Program-made: the position numbers and the translations under genes
Part shown: one piece after another, positions 17,891-25,305 of the stretch
How positions within the stretch are numbered: position 1 is the stretch's first letter
How the letters are laid out: the number at the start of each line of letters is the position of its first letter
Assembly (NCBI GenBank): GCA_964624635.1
Contig: CAZUXM010000010.1
Location: 3,530-67,529, forward strand
Direction of reading: 5' to 3'
Source of the DNA: JANWKQ01 sp964624635
GTDB taxonomy: Bacteria > Bacteroidota > Bacteroidia > CAIKAF01
DNA length: 64,000 nucleotides
Notes under the pieces: generated by a model
Databases searched by the model: none
Told to the model about the DNA's origin: nothing
The model's input: the letters and a program-made list of their open reading frames with translations, nothing else

Positions 17891-17925
17891 TTTTTACCCT
17901 ATTAACTAATTAAAACAAGGATTTT

Positions 17926-18588
17926 ATGACCAAATGGGTATTAATGATTTTGATCTTGTGTATTAAGATCAATTCATTCTCACAAACCACTTATGAGTTT
18001 AGTGTATATGATACAATTGGATGTACTGGGTCAGGATGTGATTCAGAAACAGATGGGAATATTCAAATAACAATGAATATGGGTGATACACTAAGATTCA
18101 AGAATGGAGAACCTGTGATACGTGCAATGTACTTACATAAGAATGGTGAATGGCCTATCAATGATGATTCTTACAATCCAGGTGATCTAATATATGGGAA
18201 TGCAGTCAATCCTGGAAATTATTTAGACACTTCAATAGTAGTATCAAGTAATTCAGTTTATAAATGTTCTTTTTATAGTCCCTGGTCTTTTATTCATTTC
18301 ATAAATGTCAAAATAATCATCTCCAATGTTGGAATTGAAAATAGTAATGATTTTACTTTCAATGTTTATCCAAATCCGACAACTGACTACATAAATATTT
18401 CAGGTGAAAATCTAACAGGTTATTCTGTTCAGGTAGTTGATATTTCAGGGAGATGTATCACCCAAACTATACTCTTACAGAATAACACAATCCTAGACTT
18501 ATCTAAATCAATTAAGGGAGTGTATTTCCTTCGGTTAATTGATGGGTCAGGTAAATGTTTATCCACGAAGAAAATTATTAACCAATAA
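17926..18588 (+). CDS. Transposon-borne secreted protein with type A T9SS sorting domain
   Basis: A 220-residue exported protein. Residues 1-20 are a signal peptide (TKWVLMILILCIKINSFSQ). About 22-135 is a beta-rich domain; GDTLRFKN and the late segment around VYKCSFYSPW recall the cupredoxin fold, but the copper-binding His and Met ligands are not in place, so this is only a resemblance. About 145-220 is a type A sorting domain: YPNPTTDYINISG, VVDISGRC, LSKSIKGVYFLRL, ending KKIINQ. It is divergent from the XRE regulator and 12 bp ahead of the 69-aa gene. A T9SS substrate inside a transposon is unusual: it adds surface or secreted cargo that depends on the host's secretion machine. Confidence 0.82.
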   Translation: MTKWVLMILILCIKINSFSQTTYEFSVYDTIGCTGSGCDSETDGNIQITMNMGDTLRFKNGEPVIRAMYLHKNGEWPINDDSYNPGDLIYGNAVNPGNYLDTSIVVSSNSVYKCSFYSPWSFIHFINVKIIISNVGIENSNDFTFNVYPNPTTDYINISGENLTGYSVQVVDISGRCITQTILLQNNTILDLSKSIKGVYFLRLIDGSGKCLSTKKIINQ

Positions 18589-18600
18589 AAACAATCAATT

Positions 18601-18810
18601 ATGTCATTCAAATCTAGTGAAATTAATTACGGTGTATTGAAGGTAAAAGGTAGATCAGTTGAAGTCTATGAAAGTTCTTCATCTTATAGTTTAATCAATA
18701 CCGAAACAGAAGTAGAATCTGCAAATTGGGCTGGTGATGCGGTTTTGGTGAAATTAAAGAATGGGAAAATGAGACGATACAAGACAAAGACAACATACGA
18801 AAATGTATAA
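18601..18810 (+). CDS. 69-aa transposon passenger protein, unknown
   Basis: Small protein without signal peptide. It is predicted beta-rich, with a run VKGRSVEVYESSSSYSLIN and then WAGDAVLVKLKNGKMRRYKT. The second half looks like a short strand-turn-strand module with basic residues. I do not recognise a named family. It starts 12 bp after the stop of the secreted passenger gene, so the two are co-transcribed, and a strong terminator follows 4 bp after its stop. Codon use and position support a real gene. Confidence 0.65.
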   Translation: MSFKSSEINYGVLKVKGRSVEVYESSSSYSLINTETEVESANWAGDAVLVKLKNGKMRRYKTKTTYENV

Positions 18811-18813
18811 ACA

Positions 18814-18850
18814 AAAAACCCTTCCACATCTGGAAGGGTTTTTTAATTTT
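18814..18850 (+). terminator. Terminator after the passenger operon
   Basis: AACCCTTCCA and TGGAAGGGTT pair perfectly around CATC, preceded by an A-run and followed by TTTTAATTTT. Its T-run overlaps a TAATTTTG -7-like element at 18844-18851. Confidence 0.92.
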
Positions 18851-18852
18851 GT

Positions 18853-19069
18853 CTCATACTTTTTTACAAGTATAGATGAGGTCAAAATTTATTGGAAGGT
18901 GATTCCAACGAAAAAATAACTCATCTTTTATGAGTAACAGTAAATCATTTAAGGAACTTAAAAAGTTCTTGAAACTTTTGTATTTATTACTCGAAATCTT
19001 AATCGTTAGTAAAGTAATAATACAAATTCTGTAATTGAAGGGAGGTCTCACCACCTCCTTTCTTTTTAT
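18853..19069 (+). ncRNA. Candidate structured RNA in the transposon
   Basis: No convincing ORF lies here, but hairpins follow one another on the + strand: ATACTT/AAGTAT (18856-18873, with an outer CTC/GAG); TTGGAA/TTCCAA, 5-nt loop (18892-18908); ACTCAT/ATGAGT, 5-nt loop (18919-18935); an 8-bp stem with a 3-nt loop (18952-18970); a 13-bp stem with one bulge, TTTGTAT and TATTAC pairing with GTAATA and ATACAAA (18977-19026); and a final GGAGGT/ACCTCC stem followed by a T-rich run. A TAATTTTG -7-like element at 18844-18851 would place the start near the first hairpin. The terminator faces +, away from the transposase, so it implies a + transcript. No RNA family is recognised, and AT-rich DNA makes short stems by chance. 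Confidence 0.4.
19039..19069 (+). terminator. Plus-strand terminator facing the transposase 3' end
   Basis: GGAGGT (19041-19046), loop CTCACC, ACCTCC (19053-19058), then TTTCTTTTTATT. The T-run is on the + strand only, so it ends rightward transcription before the transposase gene, which runs leftward and stops at 19093. Confidence 0.7.
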
Positions 19070-19092
19070 TATATTCTAAATTTTCAAAAAGT

Positions 19093-20010
19093 TTAATTCC
19101 ATTTGTGAGAAATTCCTGCAATCAAGAGTCCATCGAATGAATCTCTATATTCAAAATTTCTTCTATTAAGTTTATAACAGAATTCGTTTAAGTATAGTTG
19201 TAAATATTTATGGTTTATAGAATGATGGACACCTAATAATCCTCTTTTAACATTAGAAATAATAGTATGTACCCATGGTAATTTTTTCATACTATCTTTT
19301 GGTTTTACCCTCATCTTTTTGTGTTTATTTACTACATCAGTAACGTTATTATAACCCCTCCATCCATCAGTTGTTAAAGTAGAACTTTTATCTACTGATT
19401 TCTTTAATTCATAATTAATACCTTCTGAACTTAAATCGTCCATTACAATCATTTTTACATATCCCAGAACTCTTTTCTTTTTATGTTTAAGATTATGATT
19501 GATTGGTTCACTTTCAGTCATCACCAACACTGGTGTTTGTTTTTGACTTCCTCTACCTCTCTTTAATGGTTTCTTAGATTTTGGTTTAACAGATTCAAAG
19601 AATCCCTCATCAACTTCTATGTTTCCATCGAGTTTATAAAGACTATCTCTTTTACCCATTATAGTACGTATTTTTAACATCATATACCAAACTGGTTCAT
19701 AGAATTTAAGTCCTAATTGTCTCTGTAACTCAAGTGCAGAGAAGGATTTCTTAGTACTGGTCATTAGGTGTATCGTTATAAACCATATACGGATGGGTAA
19801 TTGAGATTTTTCCATTATCGTACCTGATTTAATATTAGTCCTAGACCTACATACAGAACATTGGAACTTATTGACTGAGTTTAACCAGTAGTGTTTAGTG
19901 ATAGTTTCACACTTCTTACAGGTTATACCTTGTTTAAGTCTTTGTTCCTTCAAGTGGTTTATACAACTTTGTTCGTCAGGAAACTTTTGAGTAAATTCTA
20001 ATAGATTCAT
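19093..20010 (-). CDS. IS1595-family (ISXO2-like) transposase
   Basis: A 305-residue DDE-type transposase. The N-terminal zinc ribbon has CxxC pairs (ITCKKC and FQCSVC) at about residues 30-58. The catalytic domain has the first Asp in NIEVDEGFFES (about 135), the second in LTTDGWRGY (about 215), and the family block HTIISNVKRGLLGVHH followed by YLNEFCYKLNRR. The Asn and Lys of ISNVKR fit the DDNK signature of IS1595 relatives. The frame is complete. It lies 88 bp inside the right terminal repeat and reads toward the passenger genes. The 8-bp target duplication agrees with the family. Confidence 0.95.
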   Translation of the reverse strand: MNLLEFTQKFPDEQSCINHLKEQRLKQGITCKKCETITKHYWLNSVNKFQCSVCRSRTNIKSGTIMEKSQLPIRIWFITIHLMTSTKKSFSALELQRQLGLKFYEPVWYMMLKIRTIMGKRDSLYKLDGNIEVDEGFFESVKPKSKKPLKRGRGSQKQTPVLVMTESEPINHNLKHKKKRVLGYVKMIVMDDLSSEGINYELKKSVDKSSTLTTDGWRGYNNVTDVVNKHKKMRVKPKDSMKKLPWVHTIISNVKRGLLGVHHSINHKYLQLYLNEFCYKLNRRNFEYRDSFDGLLIAGISHKWN

Positions 20011-20098
20011 ATATCATGAAACGATCAGTAAATTGGTATGTTTTACGGAGGTAGCTAAGGATTTATTAAGGAAATATTGGAATTTAATTAAATTTATA

Positions 20099-20122
20099 GT
20101 TTCCTATAAACTGATAGTCAGA
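20099..20122 (-). repeat. Right terminal inverted repeat
   Basis: 24 bp beginning GTTTCCTATAAAC and ending GATAGTCAGA, the reverse complement of 17287-17310 except for one base. Confidence 0.93.
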
Positions 20123-20130
20123 TAACATAT
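20123..20130. repeat. Target site duplication, right copy (TAACATAT)
   Basis: Identical to 17279-17286 and directly adjacent to the right terminal repeat. The 171 bp from here to recJ hold the pre-insertion flank and the recJ leader; nothing else is recognised there. Confidence 0.93.
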
Positions 20131-20301
20131 ATTTAAAAAACGTCGATAGAAAAAGCTGAACAAAATTCAGATAAAAGGTATGCGTGATGATGACTTATTA
20201 TTTTAAACTATTAATTTATTGATGATTACAGCGGAAAAGTAGTTATTAACACCTTTCGTATTATTTCTTTAAACCACATTTAAAAATCATATATTGGGTA
20301 A

Positions 20302-22023
20302 ATGCAACCTGACAAAAAATGGGTCAAAAAACCCAATCCTGATCCTAATACCATCCAACACCTGGCTCAGTTACTTGGTATTCCCTTGCACTTAGCAAAA
20401 CTATTAGCACAAAGAGGCATTCATACTTATGATGAAGCCCGTGTATTTTTTAAACCTAATGCCAACGATATGCATGATCCCTTTCTAATGAAAGATATGG
20501 ATAAGGCAGTTATTAGGCTAATAAAGGCGATTGATAATAAAGAGAAAATTCTTGTTTTTGGTGATTATGATGTAGATGGAACTACCAGTGTTGCTATGAT
20601 CTACTCTTTTATCAAAAATGAATTGGGATACACCGGTTGTGCATACTACATTCCTGATAGATACAAGGAAGGCTATGGAATATCAAAAGCAGGAATTGAT
20701 TTTGCCATTGATAATGAGTTTTCACTCATTGTTGCATTGGATTGCGGAATAAAATCTGTTGAACTGATTAAATATGCTAAAGAAAAAAACGTTGACTTCA
20801 TTGTTTGCGATCACCACCTTCCGGGAGATGTTTTACCCGAAGCAGTTGCCATATTAAACGCAAAACAAAAAGATTGTAGTTACCCATACAAAGAACTTTG
20901 CGGATGCGGAGTAGGATTCAAACTCATGCAAGCTGTTTCGAATAAGTTAGGGTTACCGGCACAAGATGTTTTTGGGTACTTAGACATGGTAACTGTAGCC
21001 ACTTGCTGTGATATTGTTCCACTTACCGGTGAAAATAGAATTTTAGTGGCGGAAGGAATAAAAATGTTGAATTCACAGCAACGACCCGGAATAAAAAAAA
21101 TGTTAGAACTGGCAGGACATCAAAAAAAACTTACTGTAGAAGATATTGTTTTTATCATTGGTCCCCGAATTAATGCTGCCGGAAGAATTAAGCATGGAAG
21201 CGGAGCTGTAGAGTTAATGATGGCCTCGGCACATGATCCCCTTATTAAAGAATTAGCAGAAATATTACAAACTAGTAATAAGGAAAGACAAGGATTAGAC
21301 AAGGAAATTACTGCTGAAGCATTGATGATGATTAATGCTGACGAAAAATTACAACATAAAAACTCCAATGTATTATTTAATGCAAAATGGCATAAAGGTG
21401 TAGTAGGAATTGTTGCATCACGTGTGGTAGAAAATTATTATAAGCCCACAATCATCCTCACTGAAAGCAATGGACTTGCTACAGGATCTGCCCGAAGTGT
21501 AAAAGGGTTTGATGTACATGCTGCCATTGATAAATGCAGTGAATTATTGGAAAATTACGGAGGACATATGTATGCTGCCGGATTAAGTTTAAAAATGGAA
21601 AATCTTGAGTCTTTCATTGATCAGTTTGAAAAAGTAGTTACACGTCAACTTAACGGATATATTCCCATTCCGGAAATTGATATAGATGAAGAACTTCCAC
21701 TTCCTCAGATTAACAAAAAATTATTTGACTTTATACAGAAAATGGGGCCTTTTGGTCCTGCTAACATGGATCCTGTTTTTACTTGCGTAAATTTATTAGC
21801 CTTAGATGGGACCAGAATAGTGGGTGACAATCATTTAAAATTAGTACTGGCGCCCAAGGGACATCCTGAACATGTTTTTAAAGCCATTGCCTTTAAGCAA
21901 GGGCATCATTTACCTGAACTTTTAAAAGGAACTCCTTTCTCCATTGCCTATAACCTGCGTGAAAACGAATGGATGGGAAATGTAAATATTGAATTAGACA
22001 TCAAGGACATCAAATTTAACTGA
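20302..22023 (+). CDS. recJ: Single-stranded-DNA-specific exonuclease RecJ
   Basis: 5'-3' exonuclease on single-stranded DNA used in recombination and mismatch repair. At 573 aa it is the standard size. The DHH-family motifs are DYDVDGTTS (88-96), ALDCGIKS (about 145-152), the triad CDHH (169-172), and the DHHA1 region with RSVKGFDVHAAI and NYGGHMYAAGLSL. The C-terminal OB-fold region (GPFGPANMDPVF) is present. It stands alone, 170 bp right of the transposon. The start is ATG 20302; upstream in-frame codons have no conserved sequence. Confidence 0.96.
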   Translation: MQPDKKWVKKPNPDPNTIQHLAQLLGIPLHLAKLLAQRGIHTYDEARVFFKPNANDMHDPFLMKDMDKAVIRLIKAIDNKEKILVFGDYDVDGTTSVAMIYSFIKNELGYTGCAYYIPDRYKEGYGISKAGIDFAIDNEFSLIVALDCGIKSVELIKYAKEKNVDFIVCDHHLPGDVLPEAVAILNAKQKDCSYPYKELCGCGVGFKLMQAVSNKLGLPAQDVFGYLDMVTVATCCDIVPLTGENRILVAEGIKMLNSQQRPGIKKMLELAGHQKKLTVEDIVFIIGPRINAAGRIKHGSGAVELMMASAHDPLIKELAEILQTSNKERQGLDKEITAEALMMINADEKLQHKNSNVLFNAKWHKGVVGIVASRVVENYYKPTIILTESNGLATGSARSVKGFDVHAAIDKCSELLENYGGHMYAAGLSLKMENLESFIDQFEKVVTRQLNGYIPIPEIDIDEELPLPQINKKLFDFIQKMGPFGPANMDPVFTCVNLLALDGTRIVGDNHLKLVLAPKGHPEHVFKAIAFKQGHHLPELLKGTPFSIAYNLRENEWMGNVNIELDIKDIKFN

Positions 22024-22053
22024 CCATCTTACCTATCGAAATATTTGTTTTCG

Positions 22054-22102
22054 GACATTATGTCGCCTTGTTTTTCTTTTTTACGCCATTCTGGCGTAAA
22101 AA
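22054..22102. promoter_or_regulatory. Two palindromes between recJ and hsp20
   Basis: GACATTATGTC (22054-22064) is a perfect short palindrome, and TTTTTACGCCA-TTC-TGGCGTAAAAA (22078-22102) is a perfect 11-bp stem with a 3-nt loop. The second could end the recJ transcript but lacks a clear downstream T-run on +. Either could be an operator for the stress gene hsp20; it is not a CIRCE element. Confidence 0.4.
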
Positions 22103-22158
22103 TTCGATTGGAATAAGAGTTGAAGTATCCGCTCCAAACAATTTAAAAACAAAAAGTT

Positions 22159-22623
22159 ATGATAGTTCTAAAAAATAAAAAAGCCGCTTTCCCTTCTTTT
22201 GCGCCTAAAATGAATCATGGTTTTCCTTTTCATCCTTTTATGATGAATGATTTTCAACATTTTTTTGGGCAGGATGAACAAACTACAATACCAAATGTAA
22301 ATGTTATTGAAGATGAAAAAGGATATACTTTACAATTAGCCGTTCCCGGAGTTGCCAAAGAAAATATAAAAATTGATTTGGATAAAGAAGTGCTCTCGGT
22401 TAGTGCTGAGGCTTTAACAAATGCTAAGGATAACAAAGAAAACGCTGTTAAATTTTTAAGAAAAGAGTTTAACTACTACGGTTTTAAAAGAAGCTTTACG
22501 CTGCCTGAAAACACAGACGTTACAGGTATAAAAGCACAATATGAAAATGGTATTTTATATGTGGTATTGCCTAAAAAAGAAAAAAGCAATGACCCAACCA
22601 TTAAAACAATTACTATTAGTTAA
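22159..22623 (+). CDS. Hsp20 / alpha-crystallin family small heat shock protein
   Basis: ATP-independent holdase that binds unfolding proteins. In the 154 residues the alpha-crystallin domain runs from about 45 to 142 (VIEDEKGYTLQLAVPGVAKE, KRSFTLPENTD, YENGILYVVLPKKE), with the characteristic G-x-L of the family, then a short C-terminal tail with an I-x-I motif (TIKTITIS). The N-terminus is Phe/Met-rich (FPFHPFMMNDF), as usual for oligomerisation. Single-gene transcript: palindromes upstream and a strong terminator downstream. Confidence 0.93.
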   Translation: MIVLKNKKAAFPSFAPKMNHGFPFHPFMMNDFQHFFGQDEQTTIPNVNVIEDEKGYTLQLAVPGVAKENIKIDLDKEVLSVSAEALTNAKDNKENAVKFLRKEFNYYGFKRSFTLPENTDVTGIKAQYENGILYVVLPKKEKSNDPTIKTITIS

Positions 22624-22644
22624 TCGTTATAAACATTAAATTTG

Positions 22645-22692
22645 AGGTGTGTTGTTGTAAGCTATTAACAACAACACACCTTTTATACTTTT
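22645..22692 (+). terminator. Terminator after hsp20
   Basis: AGGTGTGTTGTTGT and ACAACAACACACCT form a 14-bp perfect stem around TAAGCTATTA, followed by TTTATACTTTTT. The end of the T-run is 4 bp before the next ATG. Confidence 0.92.
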
Positions 22693-22695
22693 TAC

Positions 22696-22965
22696 ATGAT
22701 AAAATTTGTAGTTAACGGACAAAGAGGATCAAAAAATATTTTGATATCCATAGGTCTTACACTCATCATTATTTCGATGTTGGTGTTTTGGTTACCTAAA
22801 GTATTTGCCTACATTTTTGCAGGAATAGTTGGCTTATTAGGTATAGGCGCATTGTTAAGAGGGATTACGGCAAAACCATCCAATCCTGATAATAATAATA
22901 ATGGTCCATACAGGGGGTATAATAATTCAACCGAAGATGGTTCGTATCAGGAGGTAGATGATTAA
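22696..22965 (+). CDS. Small membrane protein, unknown
   Basis: 89 residues with two closely spaced hydrophobic segments (about 15-35, ISIGLTLIIISMLVFWLP, and 36-58, VFAYIFAGIVGLLGIGALL), then a hydrophilic Asn-rich tail (NPDNNNNGPYRGYNNS) ending in acidic residues. Probably an inner-membrane hairpin. The stop overlaps the start of the next gene by 8 bp, so the two are translationally coupled. No family recognised. Confidence 0.7.
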   Translation: MIKFVVNGQRGSKNILISIGLTLIIISMLVFWLPKVFAYIFAGIVGLLGIGALLRGITAKPSNPDNNNNGPYRGYNNSTEDGSYQEVDD

Positions 22966-24526
22966 AAAACTAGCTTACATACTAGTGGCTTTTACTTCAC
23001 TTCAAATTTCTGCACAGAATTTTGACGTGAAGTTTTCTAATGTAGAAAAGGTGGGGTTTAGGGAATTACATGATCGTATCATTGGTTATGATTCTACTTC
23101 TTTTGATATTTTACGATATAAATTCAGCCCTTTTGGGGAGGCCACTATTTATGCCGACCATTTTGATCTCGAGTCTGGCATGAGAAAGTATTCCATCGAG
23201 ATTTTTAAAAAAGATCTGTACAAAAACAATTATCTGAAAACTAAAACTGAGTTTGAAGATGCCTTTGTTATTGATAGTTCTCTCATCGTTTTGTTTTCTT
23301 GTTATAACCCCGATAAATTAGAAAACGAATTGTACGGAATACAATTCGTCAATGGATTTCAATTGGGGGATCCCCAACTCATCATGTCTGTAAAATCAAT
23401 GAACCGATATGATAAAAATCCTATACTCATCAAATACGATCAACAACAAAAAGTATTTGCCGCAGTTTCATTAGAAGCTGATTTAAGAGCAGACCATCCT
23501 ATTATGGTTATCGGTTGTTTTAATCAGGATCTTTCTGATGTATGGAAACAAAAGCTGGATATTCCTTACAAACAAAACAAATTTGATATTGAACAAATTC
23601 AAATAGATGAAAATAAACATCTGTATATGTTGTTTAAAATTGTGTTGACCAAAGATCTTCAAAAACAACACGGTCTGCCGAATGCAGATGAATATTTTTC
23701 ATTATTACAATTAAGCGAACAACAAGATGAAGATTATTTAGAAACCGTACTCAATATTGAAGACAAGGTGATTACCAACATGCAAATGGAGGTAAATAAA
23801 AAAAAAGATAAAATCTTATTATCTGGTTTATTTTATAATAAAAGAGGAGATATCCACCCTCAAGGGGTTTATTTTACTGAATTTGAAAAAGACAGCATCA
23901 CTCCTTCTGCTATTAAAGTACAACCTTTCGGAAGTGAATTTATTCCTGATTTTGAAACCGAAAGTCCGTTTACCGAAACAGCGGCTGATATAGAGCCTGA
24001 AATAGATTTGATTGATATGGTTGCATCACCTGGTGGAGGATATTATTTACTGGGCGAATATAAACTCATTAACGAAACCTGTATGCCAGATTACCGGAGT
24101 TCACTCATGAGTTGTAATTATAATTATTACTACAATGATATTTTTGTTTTCAAATTCGATTCTACCGGCAGCCTTCAAAGAAAATTACGTATTCCTAAAA
24201 AACAATTTACCCGTAATGATGGTGCCATATATTCTTCATTCTCTTATGGAATATTAAAAAACAAACTGGTTTTACTGTATAACGACCATCCCAAAAACTT
24301 AAAACCTAAAAACCCGGCACATCTTACCTTTATGACGGATGCTAAAAAATCGAATTTAGCGATAGTAAGTGTTGATCAAAATGGAATAGTTGATAAAGAG
24401 TTTTTATTAAATAACGATAAGAAAAAAACCTGGTGTAAACCTATGTTGTTTTTTAATAACGAGCGTAAATCAATGGTGATGTTTGCTGAAAAAGGAAGAT
24501 TTTTTCAGAGTATTGAGATAAAATAA
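22958..24526 (+). CDS. Large exported protein, unknown (paralog of 53916)
   Basis: 522 residues with a signal peptide (MIKKLAYILVAFTSLQISAQ). No sorting domain, lipobox or transmembrane barrel ending is visible, so a periplasmic location is likeliest. The region near residues 420-480, around LVLLYNDHPKNLKP and IVSVDQNGIVDKEFLL, aligns by eye with VVIIYNDLAQNVKA and LATINSKGEVSRDIFL in the 539-aa protein at 53916. The two have similar length and are probably distant paralogs. The pattern of repeated short strands suggests a beta-propeller-like fold, but that is inference. Coupled to the preceding membrane protein by overlap. Confidence 0.75.
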   Translation: MIKKLAYILVAFTSLQISAQNFDVKFSNVEKVGFRELHDRIIGYDSTSFDILRYKFSPFGEATIYADHFDLESGMRKYSIEIFKKDLYKNNYLKTKTEFEDAFVIDSSLIVLFSCYNPDKLENELYGIQFVNGFQLGDPQLIMSVKSMNRYDKNPILIKYDQQQKVFAAVSLEADLRADHPIMVIGCFNQDLSDVWKQKLDIPYKQNKFDIEQIQIDENKHLYMLFKIVLTKDLQKQHGLPNADEYFSLLQLSEQQDEDYLETVLNIEDKVITNMQMEVNKKKDKILLSGLFYNKRGDIHPQGVYFTEFEKDSITPSAIKVQPFGSEFIPDFETESPFTETAADIEPEIDLIDMVASPGGGYYLLGEYKLINETCMPDYRSSLMSCNYNYYYNDIFVFKFDSTGSLQRKLRIPKKQFTRNDGAIYSSFSYGILKNKLVLLYNDHPKNLKPKNPAHLTFMTDAKKSNLAIVSVDQNGIVDKEFLLNNDKKKTWCKPMLFFNNERKSMVMFAEKGRFFQSIEIK

Positions 24527-24527
24527 A

Positions 24528-25304
24528 TCATCCTATTTCAAACCCATCCCTATCCTCATAAAACGGCAAGTTTTTTCGTATTGATTGAAGTTTTGAATAA
24601 TCAATGGAACCTTCAATTATCATCTCTTTAAAAGAAGTTGCTTGTTGTATAGGTTGACCCATCGGATCTAAAATCACTGATTCGCCTCCATACAAGACCC
24701 CAGTTCCATCATTTCCTATTCTATTCACCCCAACTACATAACATTGGTTTTCGATGGCCCTGGCTATTAATAGTTGATTCCAGGCATAACTGCGGCGTTC
24801 CGGCCAGTTAGCTACCAATAAAATGAGATCATAATCATTTTTAGGAGTCCTTCTTATCCATACGGGAAACCGAAGGTCGTAACACACCAACAACGAAATA
24901 TTCCAACCTTTATAATTCACTATTACTTGTTCTCTACCCTCCGAAAAAACATCTTGCTCATTGGTTAAACAAAACAAATGTTTTTTATTATAAATAGTAA
25001 TCTTGCCATCAGGTTCTACAAAATGTAAACGATTATAATTTTCACCATGATCGTTCACGAAAAAACTACCCGCAATTGCTGAATTTTTTTGTACAGCCAT
25101 TTTTTTCATCCACTCTACCGTTAGTCCATCCGATTCAGCTAAGCCATTATTCATTGAAAATCCTGTGGTAAAAGTTTCAGGAAGAAGAATGATATCACTA
25201 TCCTTAATGTTTGAAATCAACCGGGTAAAATGTTCAAAATTACCGGCGCGATTTTCCCAATGCAAATTCGTTTGAATAGCTGATATTTTAAGTTGTACTT
25301 TCAT
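24528..25304 (-). CDS. Omega-amidase, nitrilase superfamily (YafV/Nit2-like)
   Basis: Hydrolyses alpha-ketoglutaramate-type omega-amides. The catalytic triad of the carbon-nitrogen hydrolase family is visible: Glu43 (LPETFTTGF), Lys107 (YNKKHLF) and Cys141 (LLVCYDLRFP). Length (258) fits YafV. It starts one base after the stop of an aminotransferase resembling methionine/glutamine transaminases. This pairing fits the glutamine transaminase-omega-amidase route, in which the amidase removes the ketoglutaramate product and makes the transamination irreversible. Substrate assignment rests on family and neighbour. Confidence 0.88.
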   Translation of the reverse strand: MKVQLKISAIQTNLHWENRAGNFEHFTRLISNIKDSDIILLPETFTTGFSMNNGLAESDGLTVEWMKKMAVQKNSAIAGSFFVNDHGENYNRLHFVEPDGKITIYNKKHLFCLTNEQDVFSEGREQVIVNYKGWNISLLVCYDLRFPVWIRRTPKNDYDLILLVANWPERRSYAWNQLLIARAIENQCYVVGVNRIGNDGTGVLYGGESVILDPMGQPIQQATSFKEMIIEGSIDYSKLQSIRKNLPFYEDRDGFEIG

Positions 25305-25305
25305 C

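Larger units (their letters stand above)
17287..20122. mobile_element. IS1595-family transposon with passenger genes (2836 bp)
   Basis: The element is bounded by 24-bp inverted repeats (17287-17310 and 20099-20122) that match at 23 of 24 positions, and is flanked by perfect 8-bp direct repeats TAACATAT. It carries an intact IS1595/ISXO2-type transposase near the right end. The remaining 1.8 kb is passenger DNA: a 77-aa ORF and an XRE regulator (leftward), a secreted T9SS protein and a 69-aa ORF (rightward), and a hairpin-rich stretch with its own terminator. Passenger genes are known in parts of the IS1595 family, but I do not recognise this combination. Perfect target repeats and intact genes suggest a fairly recent, possibly active insertion. 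It landed between the promoter and start of the secreted-protein operon at 17250 and recJ. Confidence 0.93.

Noticed and set aside
18854..19054. 66-aa minus-strand ORF inside the transposon
   Set aside because: It covers the hairpin-rich stretch, has no RBS or promoter, an unlikely composition, and the + terminator at 19041 argues for a + transcript instead.
22696..22965. 89-aa protein as a PspC-domain or phage holin protein
   Set aside because: It has two hydrophobic segments but lacks the conserved PspC sequence, and no phage genes are nearby.
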